Made by a program: the position numbers and the translations under genes
Part shown: piece by piece, positions 23,900 to 32,715 of the stretch
Layout of the letters: every line of letters begins with the position of its first letter
How positions within the stretch are numbered: the stretch's first letter is position 1
From: Megamonas sp. UBA1799
GTDB lineage: Bacteria; Bacillota; Negativicutes; Selenomonadales; Selenomonadaceae
Assembly (NCBI GenBank): GCA_002319815.1
Contig: DCFR01000019.1
Coordinates: 1-35,875 of the forward strand
DNA length: 35,875 nt
Direction: 5' to 3'
Notes under the pieces: generated by a model
The model's database searches: none
What the model was told of the DNA's origin: nothing
The model's input: the letters and a program-made list of their open reading frames with translations, nothing else

Positions 23900-24454
23900 T
23901 CAGGCCTGCGGGAATAAGGGCAGTTCCTGTAAATAGATAATATCCGTTCTTTTAGCCGCATCGCCTTCCGCCAGAATCGCCGCTTTGACAGCGATGATGC
24001 CGCCGGCTGCGGTAACTAATTGTTCCAGGGCGGCAATGGACTCGCCGGTGCTGATCACATCGTCGATCAGGGCAATGCGTTTTCCTTTGATCGTTCTGGC
24101 GTCTTTGCCGTCAAGGCAAAGCATTTGTTCTTTCTGTGTGGTGATGGAGTTTACTTTGATGGTCAGCGGATCGTCCATATAACCTTTGATGCTTTTTCTG
24201 GCAATAACATAATTTTGGTTTAGCAGGCGGGCCATTTCGCAGGCCAGCGGGATACCCTTTGCTTCCGCTGTTATCAAAATATCAAACGGCGGCAGCTTTT
24301 TCAGCAGCGCCGGAGCCGTTTTACCGACAAGCTCGGTATCGCCCAAAATTACAAAGCTGGCAATAGATAATGTCGGACTGATGGGAAGGATCGGCAGTTC
24401 CCGTTTTAATCCGCAGAGTGATATGGTATAAGTTTTAGTTTTAGTTTTAGTCAT
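23900..24454 (-). CDS. Purine-type phosphoribosyltransferase
   Basis: 184 residues of the type I PRTase fold. The PRPP-binding loop is IALIDDVISTGES (127-139), and an ITAEAKGIPLACEMARLL segment precedes the conserved YVIARKS stretch, resembling adenine/xanthine phosphoribosyltransferase and PurR-like domains. It converts a purine base and PRPP into the nucleotide. It is the second gene of a two-gene operon, 14 bp after a purine permease, under a guanine-class riboswitch. That context favours guanine, hypoxanthine or xanthine salvage over adenine. The exact base cannot be told from the sequence. The N-terminus is repetitive (TKTKTKT), from a short tandem repeat in the DNA near the start codon. 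Confidence 0.85.
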   Translation of the reverse strand: MTKTKTKTYTISLCGLKRELPILPISPTLSIASFVILGDTELVGKTAPALLKKLPPFDILITAEAKGIPLACEMARLLNQNYVIARKSIKGYMDDPLTIKVNSITTQKEQMLCLDGKDARTIKGKRIALIDDVISTGESIAALEQLVTAAGGIIAVKAAILAEGDAAKRTDIIYLQELPLFPQA

Positions 24455-24468
24455 TAATCATCTCTCCT

Positions 24469-25548
24469 TTATGCAAAAATGAGCATTAACGATTTTACAA
24501 TCAAACCAGCAACCATGCCAACAAAGGGGTCGGTGATGGCAGTAACCGCCATAGTTGCCGCGCCGATAATGGAATCCGGCGTGCCAATGCCGCTTTGCAG
24601 CGCCAGAGATGCATTGGTCGGAACCGTTACAATGGCCCCGAGGACAAGCAGAAAGCCGGCAATGGATTCACTGGGGACAAATTTACCGATTTTGGGCAGC
24701 AGTCTGGACAAAAGAATGACCGCCATGAGACTCATCATGAGTACGGCCGCCAGCACCGGATGGGGCGCTGCGCCGGTTGCTGAAATAATCGACTGCACCG
24801 GACCGCCGCCAAATAAAGAGGAAGCAATATCGGCGATGCTGCTGACGATGGTCAGCTGATCCAGGTTGATATCAGCCTTGGCAATGGTATGCGCGGTGAT
24901 GCTGCCAAAGGCAATGTTGGCGCCGATGTTGAGCGTAGCGATCCCCAGCGCGCCGCGGATGACATTGCGGTTGATGATCGGCTTTTGGAAAATAAACTTT
25001 TCTCTTTCCGGATCGTAGGCAAATTTCGTTTTTTGTTTTACAACGAAGCCCATGAGCGTGGTTAATAATACGGAGATAACAATGGTAAAGACCAGTTTGT
25101 TAGCGGGATCCGGCGTTATGTAGTATGTCAACAGTGCGCTGGCAATCGAGAAACCGCCCATATAAGGATTGCGTCTGGTCATATCAATGGCCACTTTGGT
25201 GAGCAGGATGCCGACGCCGGCCATCATGCCGTTGGTAATCACCGGGCCGATCAGGTCAACAATCTTTGAGAAAACGCCCAGTAACCCGATGATCAGCAAA
25301 ATACAGCCTTCCCAGAATACCATGGAAAGGCGTTCCGTAATATTGCGGCCCATGGTTCCTACCAGCGTAATGGTTTCCGCTTGAAAGGATACCGGCGCAA
25401 CAATGCCGAATATTCCGCATCCGACAGCGCCGGCGATGAATCCGGCGGCGGTTGGGACCGATGCAAAGCCAAAGGTCAGGGCTAAAAGCCCCTGCGGCAG
25501 TCCATTGATAATAACACCAATCGCTGCCAGTAAATCTTGAATTGTCAT
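24469..25548 (-). CDS. NCS2-like purine permease
   Basis: 359 residues with about ten to twelve hydrophobic segments, resembling the xanthine/uracil and AzgA-type branches of NCS2 nucleobase transporters. Family-like features are the FGFASVPTAAGFIAGAVG region, GTMGRNITERLSMVFWEG and the conserved ALQSGIGTPDSIIGAATMA segment. ATG 25548 has GGAGG seven bases upstream; the open frame extends past it into the riboswitch expression platform. It lies directly under a guanine-type riboswitch and just ahead of a phosphoribosyltransferase, so uptake of guanine, hypoxanthine or xanthine is likely. It is somewhat shorter than standard 430-residue NCS2 proteins, and the family call is moderate. Confidence 0.8.
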   Translation of the reverse strand: MTIQDLLAAIGVIINGLPQGLLALTFGFASVPTAAGFIAGAVGCGIFGIVAPVSFQAETITLVGTMGRNITERLSMVFWEGCILLIIGLLGVFSKIVDLIGPVITNGMMAGVGILLTKVAIDMTRRNPYMGGFSIASALLTYYITPDPANKLVFTIVISVLLTTLMGFVVKQKTKFAYDPEREKFIFQKPIINRNVIRGALGIATLNIGANIAFGSITAHTIAKADINLDQLTIVSSIADIASSLFGGGPVQSIISATGAAPHPVLAAVLMMSLMAVILLSRLLPKIGKFVPSESIAGFLLVLGAIVTVPTNASLALQSGIGTPDSIIGAATMAVTAITDPFVGMVAGLIVKSLMLIFA

Positions 25549-25561
25549 ATAAAAACCTCCT

Positions 25562-25616
25562 ACAAATAAAATAACCTGACACAAGTATCACTCGTATGAG
25601 TGAAACCACTGTCAGG
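25562..25616 (-). terminator. Riboswitch expression-platform terminator
   Basis: On the minus strand CCTGACA pairs with TGTCAGG (plus-strand 25575-25581 and 25610-25616), with an inner TCACTCATACGAGTGA stem, followed by a T-rich tail. Its 5' half contains TTCACTCAT (complement of 25596-25604), exactly complementary to ATGAGTGAA at the aptamer's P1 3' strand (complement of 25692-25700). Without ligand that pairing would form an antiterminator. Confidence 0.85.
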
Positions 25617-25695
25617 AAAATTTCATAGGCGGATGAATGTGACGCAAGGATAATATTCATCGTCAAGATTTCCATTGTATGCAGCCGGTTGTTCA

Positions 25696-25762
25696 CTCAT
25701 AGTCCGACCCTTTACGGCGGTCGGGTAGAAACTCTCGAACCATATTATCGAGGATATATGAG
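25696..25762 (-). promoter_or_regulatory. Purine riboswitch aptamer, guanine class
   Basis: The minus strand reads CTCATATATCC, then AATATGG, GTTTCTACC, CCGTAAA and GGACTATGAG, the conserved core of the purine riboswitch, with P2/P3 loops able to kiss. The discriminating base in GACTATG is C (position 74 in xpt numbering), which specifies guanine/hypoxanthine; adenine switches have U. It precedes the permease gene and works as a ligand-on terminator switch (see 25562-25616). Confidence 0.95.
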
Positions 25763-25786
25763 ATAACACTAACGTCACGAATAATG

Positions 25787-25815
25787 ACTATAGCAGTTTC
25801 TTGGCCTCTTGTCAA
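25787..25815 (-). promoter_or_regulatory. Promoter of the purine permease operon
   Basis: On the minus strand TTGACA (plus 25810-25815), 17 bp, TATAGT (plus 25787-25792): a strong sigma-A promoter about 25 bp upstream of the riboswitch aptamer. Confidence 0.8.
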
Positions 25816-25926
25816 TGGATAATGTAAAGAGTTTGTGTAATAGCACTCTTAAAGGCGATTTTGCTGTGAAACATACGGAGGCGGCAAGAGGTATTTTTTG
25901 CTGATGGGCGTGGATGCTATTTCCGG

Positions 25927-26694
25927 TTACAGACGGCAAAACAGTATGCTGAGACGCATCATCAGGCTATGCGGCAGGATTTTGGCGGCGCAGCGTTCCA
26001 AACAGGCAAAAAAACTGGGCGTGACAACGGTATTTTTGCGTTTTGCCGACTGCCAGGCGCGTCTGGCCACATCGGCTTCCTTAGCGGCAAAAGGGAAATG
26101 TTGGAAATAGGTACTGCTTTTGGCTTGCTGTGCAATGGGAATGAATCCTGTATCTTTAATCCAGTAAGGGCAGACAGCCGTTACATAAATTTGTCGAGGT
26201 GACAGTTCCACGGCCAAGGCGCGGCTATAGCGATAGAGCATGGCTTTGCTGGCGGCATAGACATTGAAAAAGGGAATGGGCTGGAAGGCGGCGACGGAAC
26301 AAATTTCCAGAATATGACTGTTGGCGGCCATATAAGGAAGGCTGATCTGCGTGATGGCGATTGCGGCCCGGCCATTGAGGTCGATCATGTCCAGCAATGC
26401 TGAGAGAGGGATTTCGTCATACTTGCCAATCTTACCAAAGCCGGCGGCATTGATCAGATAGCGGACAGCGGGTGTTTCCTGCAGCAGCAGTCGCTGTAGT
26501 TCATCTAAGGATGTCCGCTGGATAAGATCCAGCGAAAGGATACGCAGCGGCGTCTTGACTGCAGTTTGCAATGCTTGCAGCAGTTTGGTTCGGCGGGCGA
26601 TCACCCAGATTTCATCCAGGTTTTCTTTATCAAGTAAAAAAACGAATTCGCGGCCAAGACCGTTGGAAGCTCCCGTGACTATGGCGATTTCCAT
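25927..26694 (-). CDS. Short-chain dehydrogenase/reductase (SDR)
   Basis: 255 residues of the classical SDR fold. The cofactor motif TGASNGLG is at 7-14, the structural INAAG motif at 81-85, and the catalytic triad is Ser133 (ICSVAAF), Tyr146 and Lys150 (YAASK). These enzymes reduce or oxidise keto/hydroxy groups with NAD(P)H; the Arg-rich segment IARRTKLL after beta-2 suggests NADPH preference. ATG 26694 has AGGAGG upstream. It stands alone between the purine operon and the GlnL-like gene, and nothing in the context gives the substrate. The extended C-terminus ends in a short hydrophobic helix, common in DltE/SadH-like SDRs. Confidence 0.9.
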   Translation of the reverse strand: MEIAIVTGASNGLGREFVFLLDKENLDEIWVIARRTKLLQALQTAVKTPLRILSLDLIQRTSLDELQRLLLQETPAVRYLINAAGFGKIGKYDEIPLSALLDMIDLNGRAAIAITQISLPYMAANSHILEICSVAAFQPIPFFNVYAASKAMLYRYSRALAVELSPRQIYVTAVCPYWIKDTGFIPIAQQAKSSTYFQHFPFAAKEADVARRAWQSAKRKNTVVTPSFFACLERCAAKILPHSLMMRLSILFCRL

Positions 26695-26755
26695 ATGAAT
26701 TCCTCCTGTTCCTGCGCTGCAACAATCTATATATTTCAGATAGGATAAAATTAAC

Positions 26756-27649
26756 TCATTCTATTTTTTTAGCATCCGACACCAGCGTGTGTAAAAATTT
26801 TTTCAGGTTAATATGTACCGAGGACATGGGCGGTTTTTCTTCATTTTCCAGTGATTGCATGACCCGGCGTATTTCGGAAAAGTCAAAGTAACGCGACGCG
26901 TAGTCTTCAAATTTTGGGTTAGCATAGTCCACCACGCCGATGGAAGCCAGGTTGATCAGCGCTTGATAAATGGTGCGGCGCAAGCGTTGCTCAATAGCCT
27001 TGGCCGCCTTTTGTGGATTTTCGTTTTGTCGATTTTGCGCCAGCTTTAAAAAAAGATCCTTCAACTTCAGGCAGGGCGCGTCCATACTTTTTTCCGGGCG
27101 CTGGGATAATTCTTCGAGAATGTCCAGTAAATCATGATAACCGGCATCGGCGCTGATCCCCAACGTGTCCAAAATGGCCTGGCCGCGGTTTCGGACCGAG
27201 ACAGGTGCTTTTTCGGTCCGGCTGCCGGCGGGTTGCAGCGCTGTGTGCAGATTGTCTTCGATGTTGTATACTAGTTTTTTCAGACGCAGATGTTCACTGA
27301 CCATGCGGATGACGCTGACAATTTCGATCCGGTTCAGCGGCTTGGTAATATAATAATCCACGCCCAGTTGGTAGGCATTGCCAATAAGTTCCTTGTTTTC
27401 TACTTGTGACAACATGATCACCTTACCGTTAAAAGCCGGTTTAATTATTTTGACGGCTTGGACGCCATCCTGCTCCGGCATGAGCATGTCAATGATCAGA
27501 ATATCAATAGCGTGCAGATGCAGCAGTTCGGCATTGAGTTGCTGGGTATTATCAAAGGAATCAATTACTTCGCCCAGATCATAATCTTCAATGACATCTT
27601 GCAGCATGGAGCGAATGGCTGCATCGTCATCAATTAACATAAAACGCAT
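26756..27649 (-). CDS. GlnL/YcbB-type response regulator
   Basis: 297 residues. The N-terminal receiver has Asp54 (LIIDMLMPEQDGV) and the conserved Lys in YITKPLNRIE. The C-terminal half matches the YcbB-type DNA-binding domain (AKAIEQRLRRTIYQALINLA and ASIGVVDYANPKFEDYASRY), as in Bacillus GlnL. It follows the kinase gene by 29 bp and has GGAGG ten bases before ATG. Bacillus GlnK-GlnL controls glutamine use. Here the pair diverges from a carboxylate transporter and aspartase, so control of aspartate or C4-dicarboxylate uptake is the better guess. A pair of AAAAATCAAA direct repeats in the divergent region may be its site. Confidence 0.88.
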   Translation of the reverse strand: MRFMLIDDDAAIRSMLQDVIEDYDLGEVIDSFDNTQQLNAELLHLHAIDILIIDMLMPEQDGVQAVKIIKPAFNGKVIMLSQVENKELIGNAYQLGVDYYITKPLNRIEIVSVIRMVSEHLRLKKLVYNIEDNLHTALQPAGSRTEKAPVSVRNRGQAILDTLGISADAGYHDLLDILEELSQRPEKSMDAPCLKLKDLFLKLAQNRQNENPQKAAKAIEQRLRRTIYQALINLASIGVVDYANPKFEDYASRYFDFSEIRRVMQSLENEEKPPMSSVHINLKKFLHTLVSDAKKIE

Positions 27650-27678
27650 TTTTCTTTATCCTCCATTGTTTAACGAGA

Positions 27679-29070
27679 TCAAATGGTTTGTCCACTGCTG
27701 CAGGCGGGGTCCGGTATTGTTTTTTTGCTGCCCGGCGCCGGCCAGGCAAAGGAAAAAGCCGGCGTCGGCGAAGCGCTGCAAGCGGTCAAAGGAATTTTTA
27801 GCCGGCAGCAGACTTGATGTTGTCCGTCAGAATCGATGCTGACGGAACCGCCCAGCGTCTGGGCGAGGTCTTTGACATAGCTCAGACCAATGCCGGTAGA
27901 CGCATTGCCGTCCTGATCAAATTTGGTCGTGTATCCGGGCTGAAAAATCAACGACAGTTTTTGGGGAGCAATAGCGCTGCCGGTGTTTTCCACCTGGACG
28001 AGAAGATCGGCGGTTTGCCGCTGCAAACTCAGCCGGATACTGCCGGTTGTTTTTATGGCCTCTACAGCGTTGGCAATCAGATTGTTGATTAAGGAAAGCA
28101 GTGTGTATACGTGCAGCGGGGGCAAAGTATTGTCAACTTTGGATAGGAAGAAAATATTTTTCTTTAAGGAACGCGCGTATTTGCGCTGGGAATCAAGAAT
28201 CAGATGGGCCAGCGTTTTAGCCCGTGCATAGTCGTCAATATGATGGTTGTTGGTCAAAGCGGCCAGCCCGGCGTAGATACGTTGGTTATCTTTTTTGATT
28301 TCATGCAGTTTCCCGGCAATGGAGAGAATTTTTTGAGCCAATTGTTTTTGTTCTTCGTTGTTGGTTTGTTCATTCAGCTGTTCATATATCTTGTAACAGT
28401 CGTGCGTTACACTTTCGGCATTTTTCTGGGATTTATTGAGTTGTATCAGTTCCTCATAAAGATTAGAAATCAGCAGCATCATGTGAGAAAGTTCACTTTC
28501 TTCCTGCTGGAGACGGCTTTCAGTGGCATTTAACTGCGTCAGGAAGAAAAAACTGAGAATAAAGAAGCAGCGTAAAAAAGCAATCGCCGTGAGGCGGGCT
28601 AAGATTTCCGGCGAGGGCAGAGTGAAAATTTCATAAAACAGTAGTTGGGTAAAACTCAGTTCGGCGATGCTGGCGATGATTTCCGATACAACTGACCACG
28701 CTGCAAGCTGTATGGCCCGATGATAAATGTGGTTTTTATCAAAATTGGGCAAAATGAAAAAGCCGGCATACGCAAAATAGTAAAAAAAGGTCGGCGCGTG
28801 CGCCCATATACCCGCGGATAACGACATTCCTCCCGTCCAGACATCGAGCAGACCGCGGAACACTACGACGGCAATACCCGTACTGATGCCGGATACCAGA
28901 AATGGCACGCGGCGCAGCCAGAGCAAAAAAAGCAGAAATACCGGCGAACCAAAACTCACGCGGAAGTTCTCGAAGTCTCCGCTGAAAGGATGAAATTTTG
29001 GTTCGCCGGCCAGCGGAACAAGAATCAACATAAAAAGAAAAATGCAGAAATTGCGGTGCCGTTTAAACAT
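27679..29070 (-). CDS. GlnK/YcbA-type membrane sensor histidine kinase
   Basis: 463 residues. The N-terminal half has about five membrane segments (residues 7-180) with no large extracytoplasmic domain. A long coiled coil follows, then a DHp region with candidate phospho-acceptors His256 (LHEIKKDNQRI) and His223 (VTHDCYK), and a HATPase domain with NNLIANAVEAI, ENTGSAI and STGIGLSYVKDLAQ. Residues after the ATPase form a 30-residue Pro/Ser-rich tail of unknown use. It is the first gene of a kinase-regulator operon, with AAAGGAG before ATG 29070. The membrane-embedded sensor may read substrate or transporter state. It is named from the neighbouring YcbB-type regulator and overall resemblance to GlnK kinases. 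Confidence 0.88.
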   Translation of the reverse strand: MFKRHRNFCIFLFMLILVPLAGEPKFHPFSGDFENFRVSFGSPVFLLFLLWLRRVPFLVSGISTGIAVVVFRGLLDVWTGGMSLSAGIWAHAPTFFYYFAYAGFFILPNFDKNHIYHRAIQLAAWSVVSEIIASIAELSFTQLLFYEIFTLPSPEILARLTAIAFLRCFFILSFFFLTQLNATESRLQQEESELSHMMLLISNLYEELIQLNKSQKNAESVTHDCYKIYEQLNEQTNNEEQKQLAQKILSIAGKLHEIKKDNQRIYAGLAALTNNHHIDDYARAKTLAHLILDSQRKYARSLKKNIFFLSKVDNTLPPLHVYTLLSLINNLIANAVEAIKTTGSIRLSLQRQTADLLVQVENTGSAIAPQKLSLIFQPGYTTKFDQDGNASTGIGLSYVKDLAQTLGGSVSIDSDGQHQVCCRLKIPLTACSASPTPAFSFAWPAPGSKKTIPDPACSSGQTI

Positions 29071-29388
29071 AAGCGATCCACTCCTTTAAAACCTGGCGGG
29101 GTAGGAAAATATCGTCGGTCAGGTTTTGCAATCCATAGTCTGGCCATCGATGACGAGGCAAATATGAACCCAGCGACATAGTATTTGATAACTACAGTAT
29201 ATTTTATTGCATTCTAAAAATCAAATATTTTGTAAAATTATCAAAAATCAAACTATCAGAAATTATAGGATTATGTCGGATTTTGTCGGCGGCGGTTTAT
29301 ACTCATGATATCGATTGAATCATAAATCTATTGGTTATGGTTTAGAGCTCGTTTAACCCGAAATTATATTTTGAAAGGAGCAGTTTCG
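29071..29388. promoter_or_regulatory. Divergent regulatory region between the sensor kinase and the carboxylate transporter
   Basis: 318 bp with no gene. It holds two identical 10-bp direct repeats, AAAAATCAAA at 29216-29225 and 29243-29252 (27 bp apart), and two TTTTGT hexamers (29228-29233 and 29281-29286). TTTTGT is the repeat unit described for Bacillus GlnL sites, but here the hexamers are not in the tight tandem spacing. The AT-rich middle (29180-29270) is suited to both promoters. No clear -35/-10 pair is assigned. Confidence 0.45.
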
Positions 29389-30822
29389 ATGAGTGATATG
29401 GACCGTTCTCAGAAGATGTTAGGCAATGGCAGCCGCGGTTTTATTTGTGTATTGTTGGGTATTATTATCTGGTTTATGCCCATGCCGGAGGGGGTAAAGC
29501 CTGAGGCCTGGCATCTTTTGGCTGTGTTCGCGGCTACGATTGCCGGTTTTATCCTGCAGCCGCTGCCGATTGGCGCAATTTCCATTATGGCCTGTACGGC
29601 GCTGGTGGTATTCGGGGTGATGAAACCGGATCAGGCTTTAGCCGGTTTTTCCAATGGCACCGTGTGGTTGATTGTGTCAGCGTTTATGTTTGCGGCTGGT
29701 TTTGTAAAAACCGGACTGGGAAAGCGTATAGCCTATCTGCTGCTGTCACGATTTGGCGATAGCACACTGCATGTGGCTTATGTGATGAGCGCGGCTGATT
29801 TTATTATTGCGCCGTTTACACCGTCCAATACCGCTCGCGGCGGCGGGATCATATATCCTATTGTCCGCAGCGTTTGTTCGGCGGTTGGTTCGGAACCGGA
29901 TAAGAAAGAAAATCGTCGTACCGGCGCGTTCCTCATTTACAGCGCGTATTGCGCTGTTATTACCTCGGCTTGTATTTTTCTGACTGGCGCTTCGAATAAT
30001 GTGTTGGCTACTTCCATTGGCAGGGACCTTTTCGGAGTTACGATCGGCTGGTGCGACTGGTTTACTGCCTGCATTGTGCCGGGACTGATTCTTACGGTTC
30101 TGACGCCATGGATGCTTTACAAGATGATTAATCCCGAACTTAAAGAAACGCCGGAAACAAAGACCTTGGCACAGCATGAGCTGGCCGTTATGGGCGCGAT
30201 GTCCGGCAAAGAAAAAATCCTGTGTGTGATTTTTCTCGGCGCGCTTGTGCTTTGGGCAACCGGCTCCATCCATGGCATTGATTCGGCGTTTGTCGCGCTG
30301 TTGGCGCTGAGCGCCATGCTGGCGACCCGCTGTATTGATTGGAACGATGTTCTGAATCAGCGCGGCGCTTGGGATGTTTTGATTTGGATGGGCGTTTTGG
30401 TCAATATGGCGGCCTACCTTTCCAAATTCGGACTGATGAGTTGGTTTGCCAATGCTGTAGGCGCCAGCTTGGCCGGTTATTCCTGGTTTATTATGTTGAT
30501 TTTGCTGTCGATTATTTACGTGTATGCGCATTATGGTCTTGCCAGTAATAGTGCGCATATCGCCGCTATGTTCGGCGCGTTTGGCGCAATTTTGGTTGCG
30601 GCCGGAGCGCCGGTGCTGGGCGTCCTGATTTTGTTGGGCGTACTGGCCAATAGCGCCTCCTTTCTGACGCATTATGGCTGCGGCGTCACGCCAATCTTCT
30701 TTGGTGCTAATTATATGGGACAGGGAGAATGGTGGAAAATAGGTTTTGTCATATCTACAGTTCATTTGCTTGTTTGGTTAGCCATAGGGCTTCCGTGGAT
30801 GAAACTGATTGGGTTTTTCTAA
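29389..30822 (+). CDS. DASS/SLC13-family carboxylate:sodium symporter
   Basis: 477 residues with about twelve hydrophobic segments. It matches the divalent anion:Na+ symporter group (CitT/TtdT, 2-oxoglutarate/malate translocator branch): the SNT motif in APFTPSNTARGGGIIYPIV, the second repeat region in LTGASNNVLATSIG, and the C-terminal SFLTHYGCGVTPIFFGANYM. It moves di- or tricarboxylates across the inner membrane, by Na+ symport or antiport. ATG 29389 has AAAGGAG eight bases upstream; an in-frame TTG at 29371 is inside that site. With aspartase next, aspartate/fumarate/succinate exchange is plausible, and the divergent GlnKL-like pair probably controls it. Confidence 0.92.
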   Translation: MSDMDRSQKMLGNGSRGFICVLLGIIIWFMPMPEGVKPEAWHLLAVFAATIAGFILQPLPIGAISIMACTALVVFGVMKPDQALAGFSNGTVWLIVSAFMFAAGFVKTGLGKRIAYLLLSRFGDSTLHVAYVMSAADFIIAPFTPSNTARGGGIIYPIVRSVCSAVGSEPDKKENRRTGAFLIYSAYCAVITSACIFLTGASNNVLATSIGRDLFGVTIGWCDWFTACIVPGLILTVLTPWMLYKMINPELKETPETKTLAQHELAVMGAMSGKEKILCVIFLGALVLWATGSIHGIDSAFVALLALSAMLATRCIDWNDVLNQRGAWDVLIWMGVLVNMAAYLSKFGLMSWFANAVGASLAGYSWFIMLILLSIIYVYAHYGLASNSAHIAAMFGAFGAILVAAGAPVLGVLILLGVLANSASFLTHYGCGVTPIFFGANYMGQGEWWKIGFVISTVHLLVWLAIGLPWMKLIGFF

Positions 30823-31033
30823 GACAGGTTTTTACCTTTGAGCAGGGAGTGGGGAACGGCATGCTGCCCGCAGAAAAATAGAGCGATTATGACGCCTTTC
30901 GGCTGTCGGATCTTCTGCTTTTTGCTCTTTTTATTATAAGATGAAGTTTACGCTGTTGAAGATAAAGCTGTTTTGCCGGTCTGACCAATCGTCGGATGTT
31001 TACTTTATAAATATGGAAAGGATTGTGAGTTAA
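30823..31033. other. Intergenic region between transporter and aspartase genes, possible weak terminator
   Basis: No gene. AAAAATAGAGC (about 30874) can pair with GCTCTTTTT (about 30924-30932), giving a long-loop hairpin with a T-rich end, a possible terminator for the transporter gene. CTGACC (30981-30986), 17 bp, TTTATA (31004-31009) could be a promoter for aspA. Both are weak pattern matches. Confidence 0.3.
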
Positions 31034-32422
31034 ATGAGAAAAGAACATGATTTTTTAGGAGAGATGGAAGTGCCGGATGATGTGTATTATGGAGTGCAGA
31101 CGCTTCGGGCTAAAGAAAACTTTCATATTACCGGGCAGCGTATTGATCCGGATTTTGTGCAGGCCATGGCGCAAGTGAAAAAAGCGGCGGCGCTGGCAAA
31201 TATGTCAACCGGACGGCTGGATAAAAAAATCGGCGGACTGTTGGTACAAGCAGCGGACGAAATTATCGGCGGCAAATTGCTGGATCAGTTTCCGGTGGAT
31301 CCGATTCAGGGCGGCGCCGGGACTTCGGTCAATATGAATGTCAATGAAGTTCTCTGCAATCGGGCGCTGGAGCTCATGGGAGAAAAAAAAGGCCGGTATG
31401 ATCTTATTTCGCCGAATAATCATGCGAATATGGCCCAGTCTACCAACGATTCGTTTCCTACCGGTATTAAGGTATGTGTGAGTCATAAAAGCCAAAAACT
31501 GACAGCAGCGCTGACAAGGCTGGCTGATGAACTGGATAAAAAAGCAGAAGAGTACAAGGATATTCTTAAAATGGGCCGCACGCATCTTCAGGATGCTGTT
31601 CCTATCACGTTGGGGCAGGAGATGGGGGCGTACGCTTCGGCGGTACGCCGGGGGATTCGCCGCGTTCAGCAAGCGGTCAGCGGCCTGCATACGATTAATA
31701 TGGGCGGCACCGCTGTGGGCACCGGCCTGAATGCAGAACCGGCTTATATCAAGGCGGTGGCGGAACAGCTCTCTAAGGTTACAGGGGAAACTTATACTAC
31801 GGCGGGCAATATGATCGATGCGACGAATAATACCGACGGTTTTGCCGATGTATCGGCGGCCATGCGGGTTACGGCGCTGGTGCTGATCAAAATGGCCAAT
31901 GATTTTCGCCTGATGGCATCCGGTCCCCGCTGCGGCATCAATGAATTGAAGCTGCCGGCGCGTCAGCCGGGCTCATCTATTATGCCGGGCAAAGTGAATC
32001 CGGTTATTGCAGAAGTACTGGATCAAAGCTGTTACCAGGTGATTGCCAATGATCTGGCGATCAGTTTTGGCGTGGAGAACGGGCAGTTTGAACTGAATGT
32101 TATGGAACCGGTAATTTCTTTTAATCTGTTTAATTCTTTGACTTACCTGACAAATGCCGTCAATACGTTTGTCGATAAGCTGTTGGTCGATCTCAAGCCT
32201 AATACAGAACAGTGCAAAGAATGGCTGGATAAAAGCGTTGGTGTTGTCACGGCGCTGCTGCCTCATATCGGATACGAAAATTCAGCCATGCTGGCCAAAG
32301 AAGCCTATAGTACCGGACGGCCAATTCGCCAGATCATTTTAGAAAAAGGATTGCTTTCCCCAGAGAAAATGGAACATATTCTTTCCCCCAAGCAGATGAC
32401 ACAGCCAGGCATTGCCAGCTGA
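31034..32422 (+). CDS. aspA: Aspartate ammonia-lyase (aspartase)
   Basis: 462 residues of the fumarase/aspartase superfamily. The superfamily signature GSSIMPGKVNP is complete, and the further blocks QGGAGTSVNMNVNEVLCNRA, SPNNHANMAQSTNDSFPT and MGRTHLQDAVPITLGQE are in aspartase form (QGGAGTS and TNDS) rather than fumarase (GSGT). It reversibly converts L-aspartate to fumarate and ammonia. With the adjacent carboxylate transporter it would let aspartate serve as nitrogen source and as precursor of fumarate for respiration, common in Negativicutes. The start is preceded by AAGGATTGTGAG, a modest ribosome site. A strong terminator follows. Confidence 0.95.
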   Translation: MRKEHDFLGEMEVPDDVYYGVQTLRAKENFHITGQRIDPDFVQAMAQVKKAAALANMSTGRLDKKIGGLLVQAADEIIGGKLLDQFPVDPIQGGAGTSVNMNVNEVLCNRALELMGEKKGRYDLISPNNHANMAQSTNDSFPTGIKVCVSHKSQKLTAALTRLADELDKKAEEYKDILKMGRTHLQDAVPITLGQEMGAYASAVRRGIRRVQQAVSGLHTINMGGTAVGTGLNAEPAYIKAVAEQLSKVTGETYTTAGNMIDATNNTDGFADVSAAMRVTALVLIKMANDFRLMASGPRCGINELKLPARQPGSSIMPGKVNPVIAEVLDQSCYQVIANDLAISFGVENGQFELNVMEPVISFNLFNSLTYLTNAVNTFVDKLLVDLKPNTEQCKEWLDKSVGVVTALLPHIGYENSAMLAKEAYSTGRPIRQIILEKGLLSPEKMEHILSPKQMTQPGIAS

Positions 32423-32463
32423 TGTTTTGAACTGCCGGTGGTAAAATTTTTGTAGCCATAGAG

Positions 32464-32521
32464 AAAACGCTTCCTATGAATAGTTCATTTTTCTTGAACT
32501 ATTTATTAGGAAGCGTTTTTT
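32464..32521 (+). terminator. Rho-independent terminator after aspA
   Basis: AAAACGCTTCCTA (32465-32476 region) pairs with TAGGAAGCGTTTT, and an inner ATAGTTCA pairs with TGAACTAT around a T-rich loop; a T run follows. It closes the aspA transcript. Confidence 0.9.
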
Positions 32522-32660
32522 CTGCTGCCAAAATCTTTGGCAAAAGACTATTTAAAAGGCAAAGCATATTTATATATCATATCTATCTGAAAAAAAGAAG
32601 TAAAATTTGAATATACAGCAGGAATTTTTCAAAATAGATGGAATTTACTAAGGAGAAATA

Positions 32661-32680
32661 GTACAATATGCCAATTGTAC
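32661..32680. repeat. Inverted repeat upstream of the chemoreceptor gene
   Basis: GTACAAT (32661-32667) and ATTGTAC (32674-32680) form a 7-bp inverted repeat with a six-base loop, 36 bp before the chosen chemoreceptor start. It overlaps the alternative start at 32668 and could be an operator or an mRNA structure. Confidence 0.4.
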
Positions 32681-32715
32681 ATAAAGAGCAGCTGTTGGTG
32701 AGGAGATGGAAAGCT

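Noticed and set aside
29281..29388. Sigma-54 promoter before the DASS transporter
   Set aside because: No GG-N10-GC (-24/-12) pattern was found in the region.
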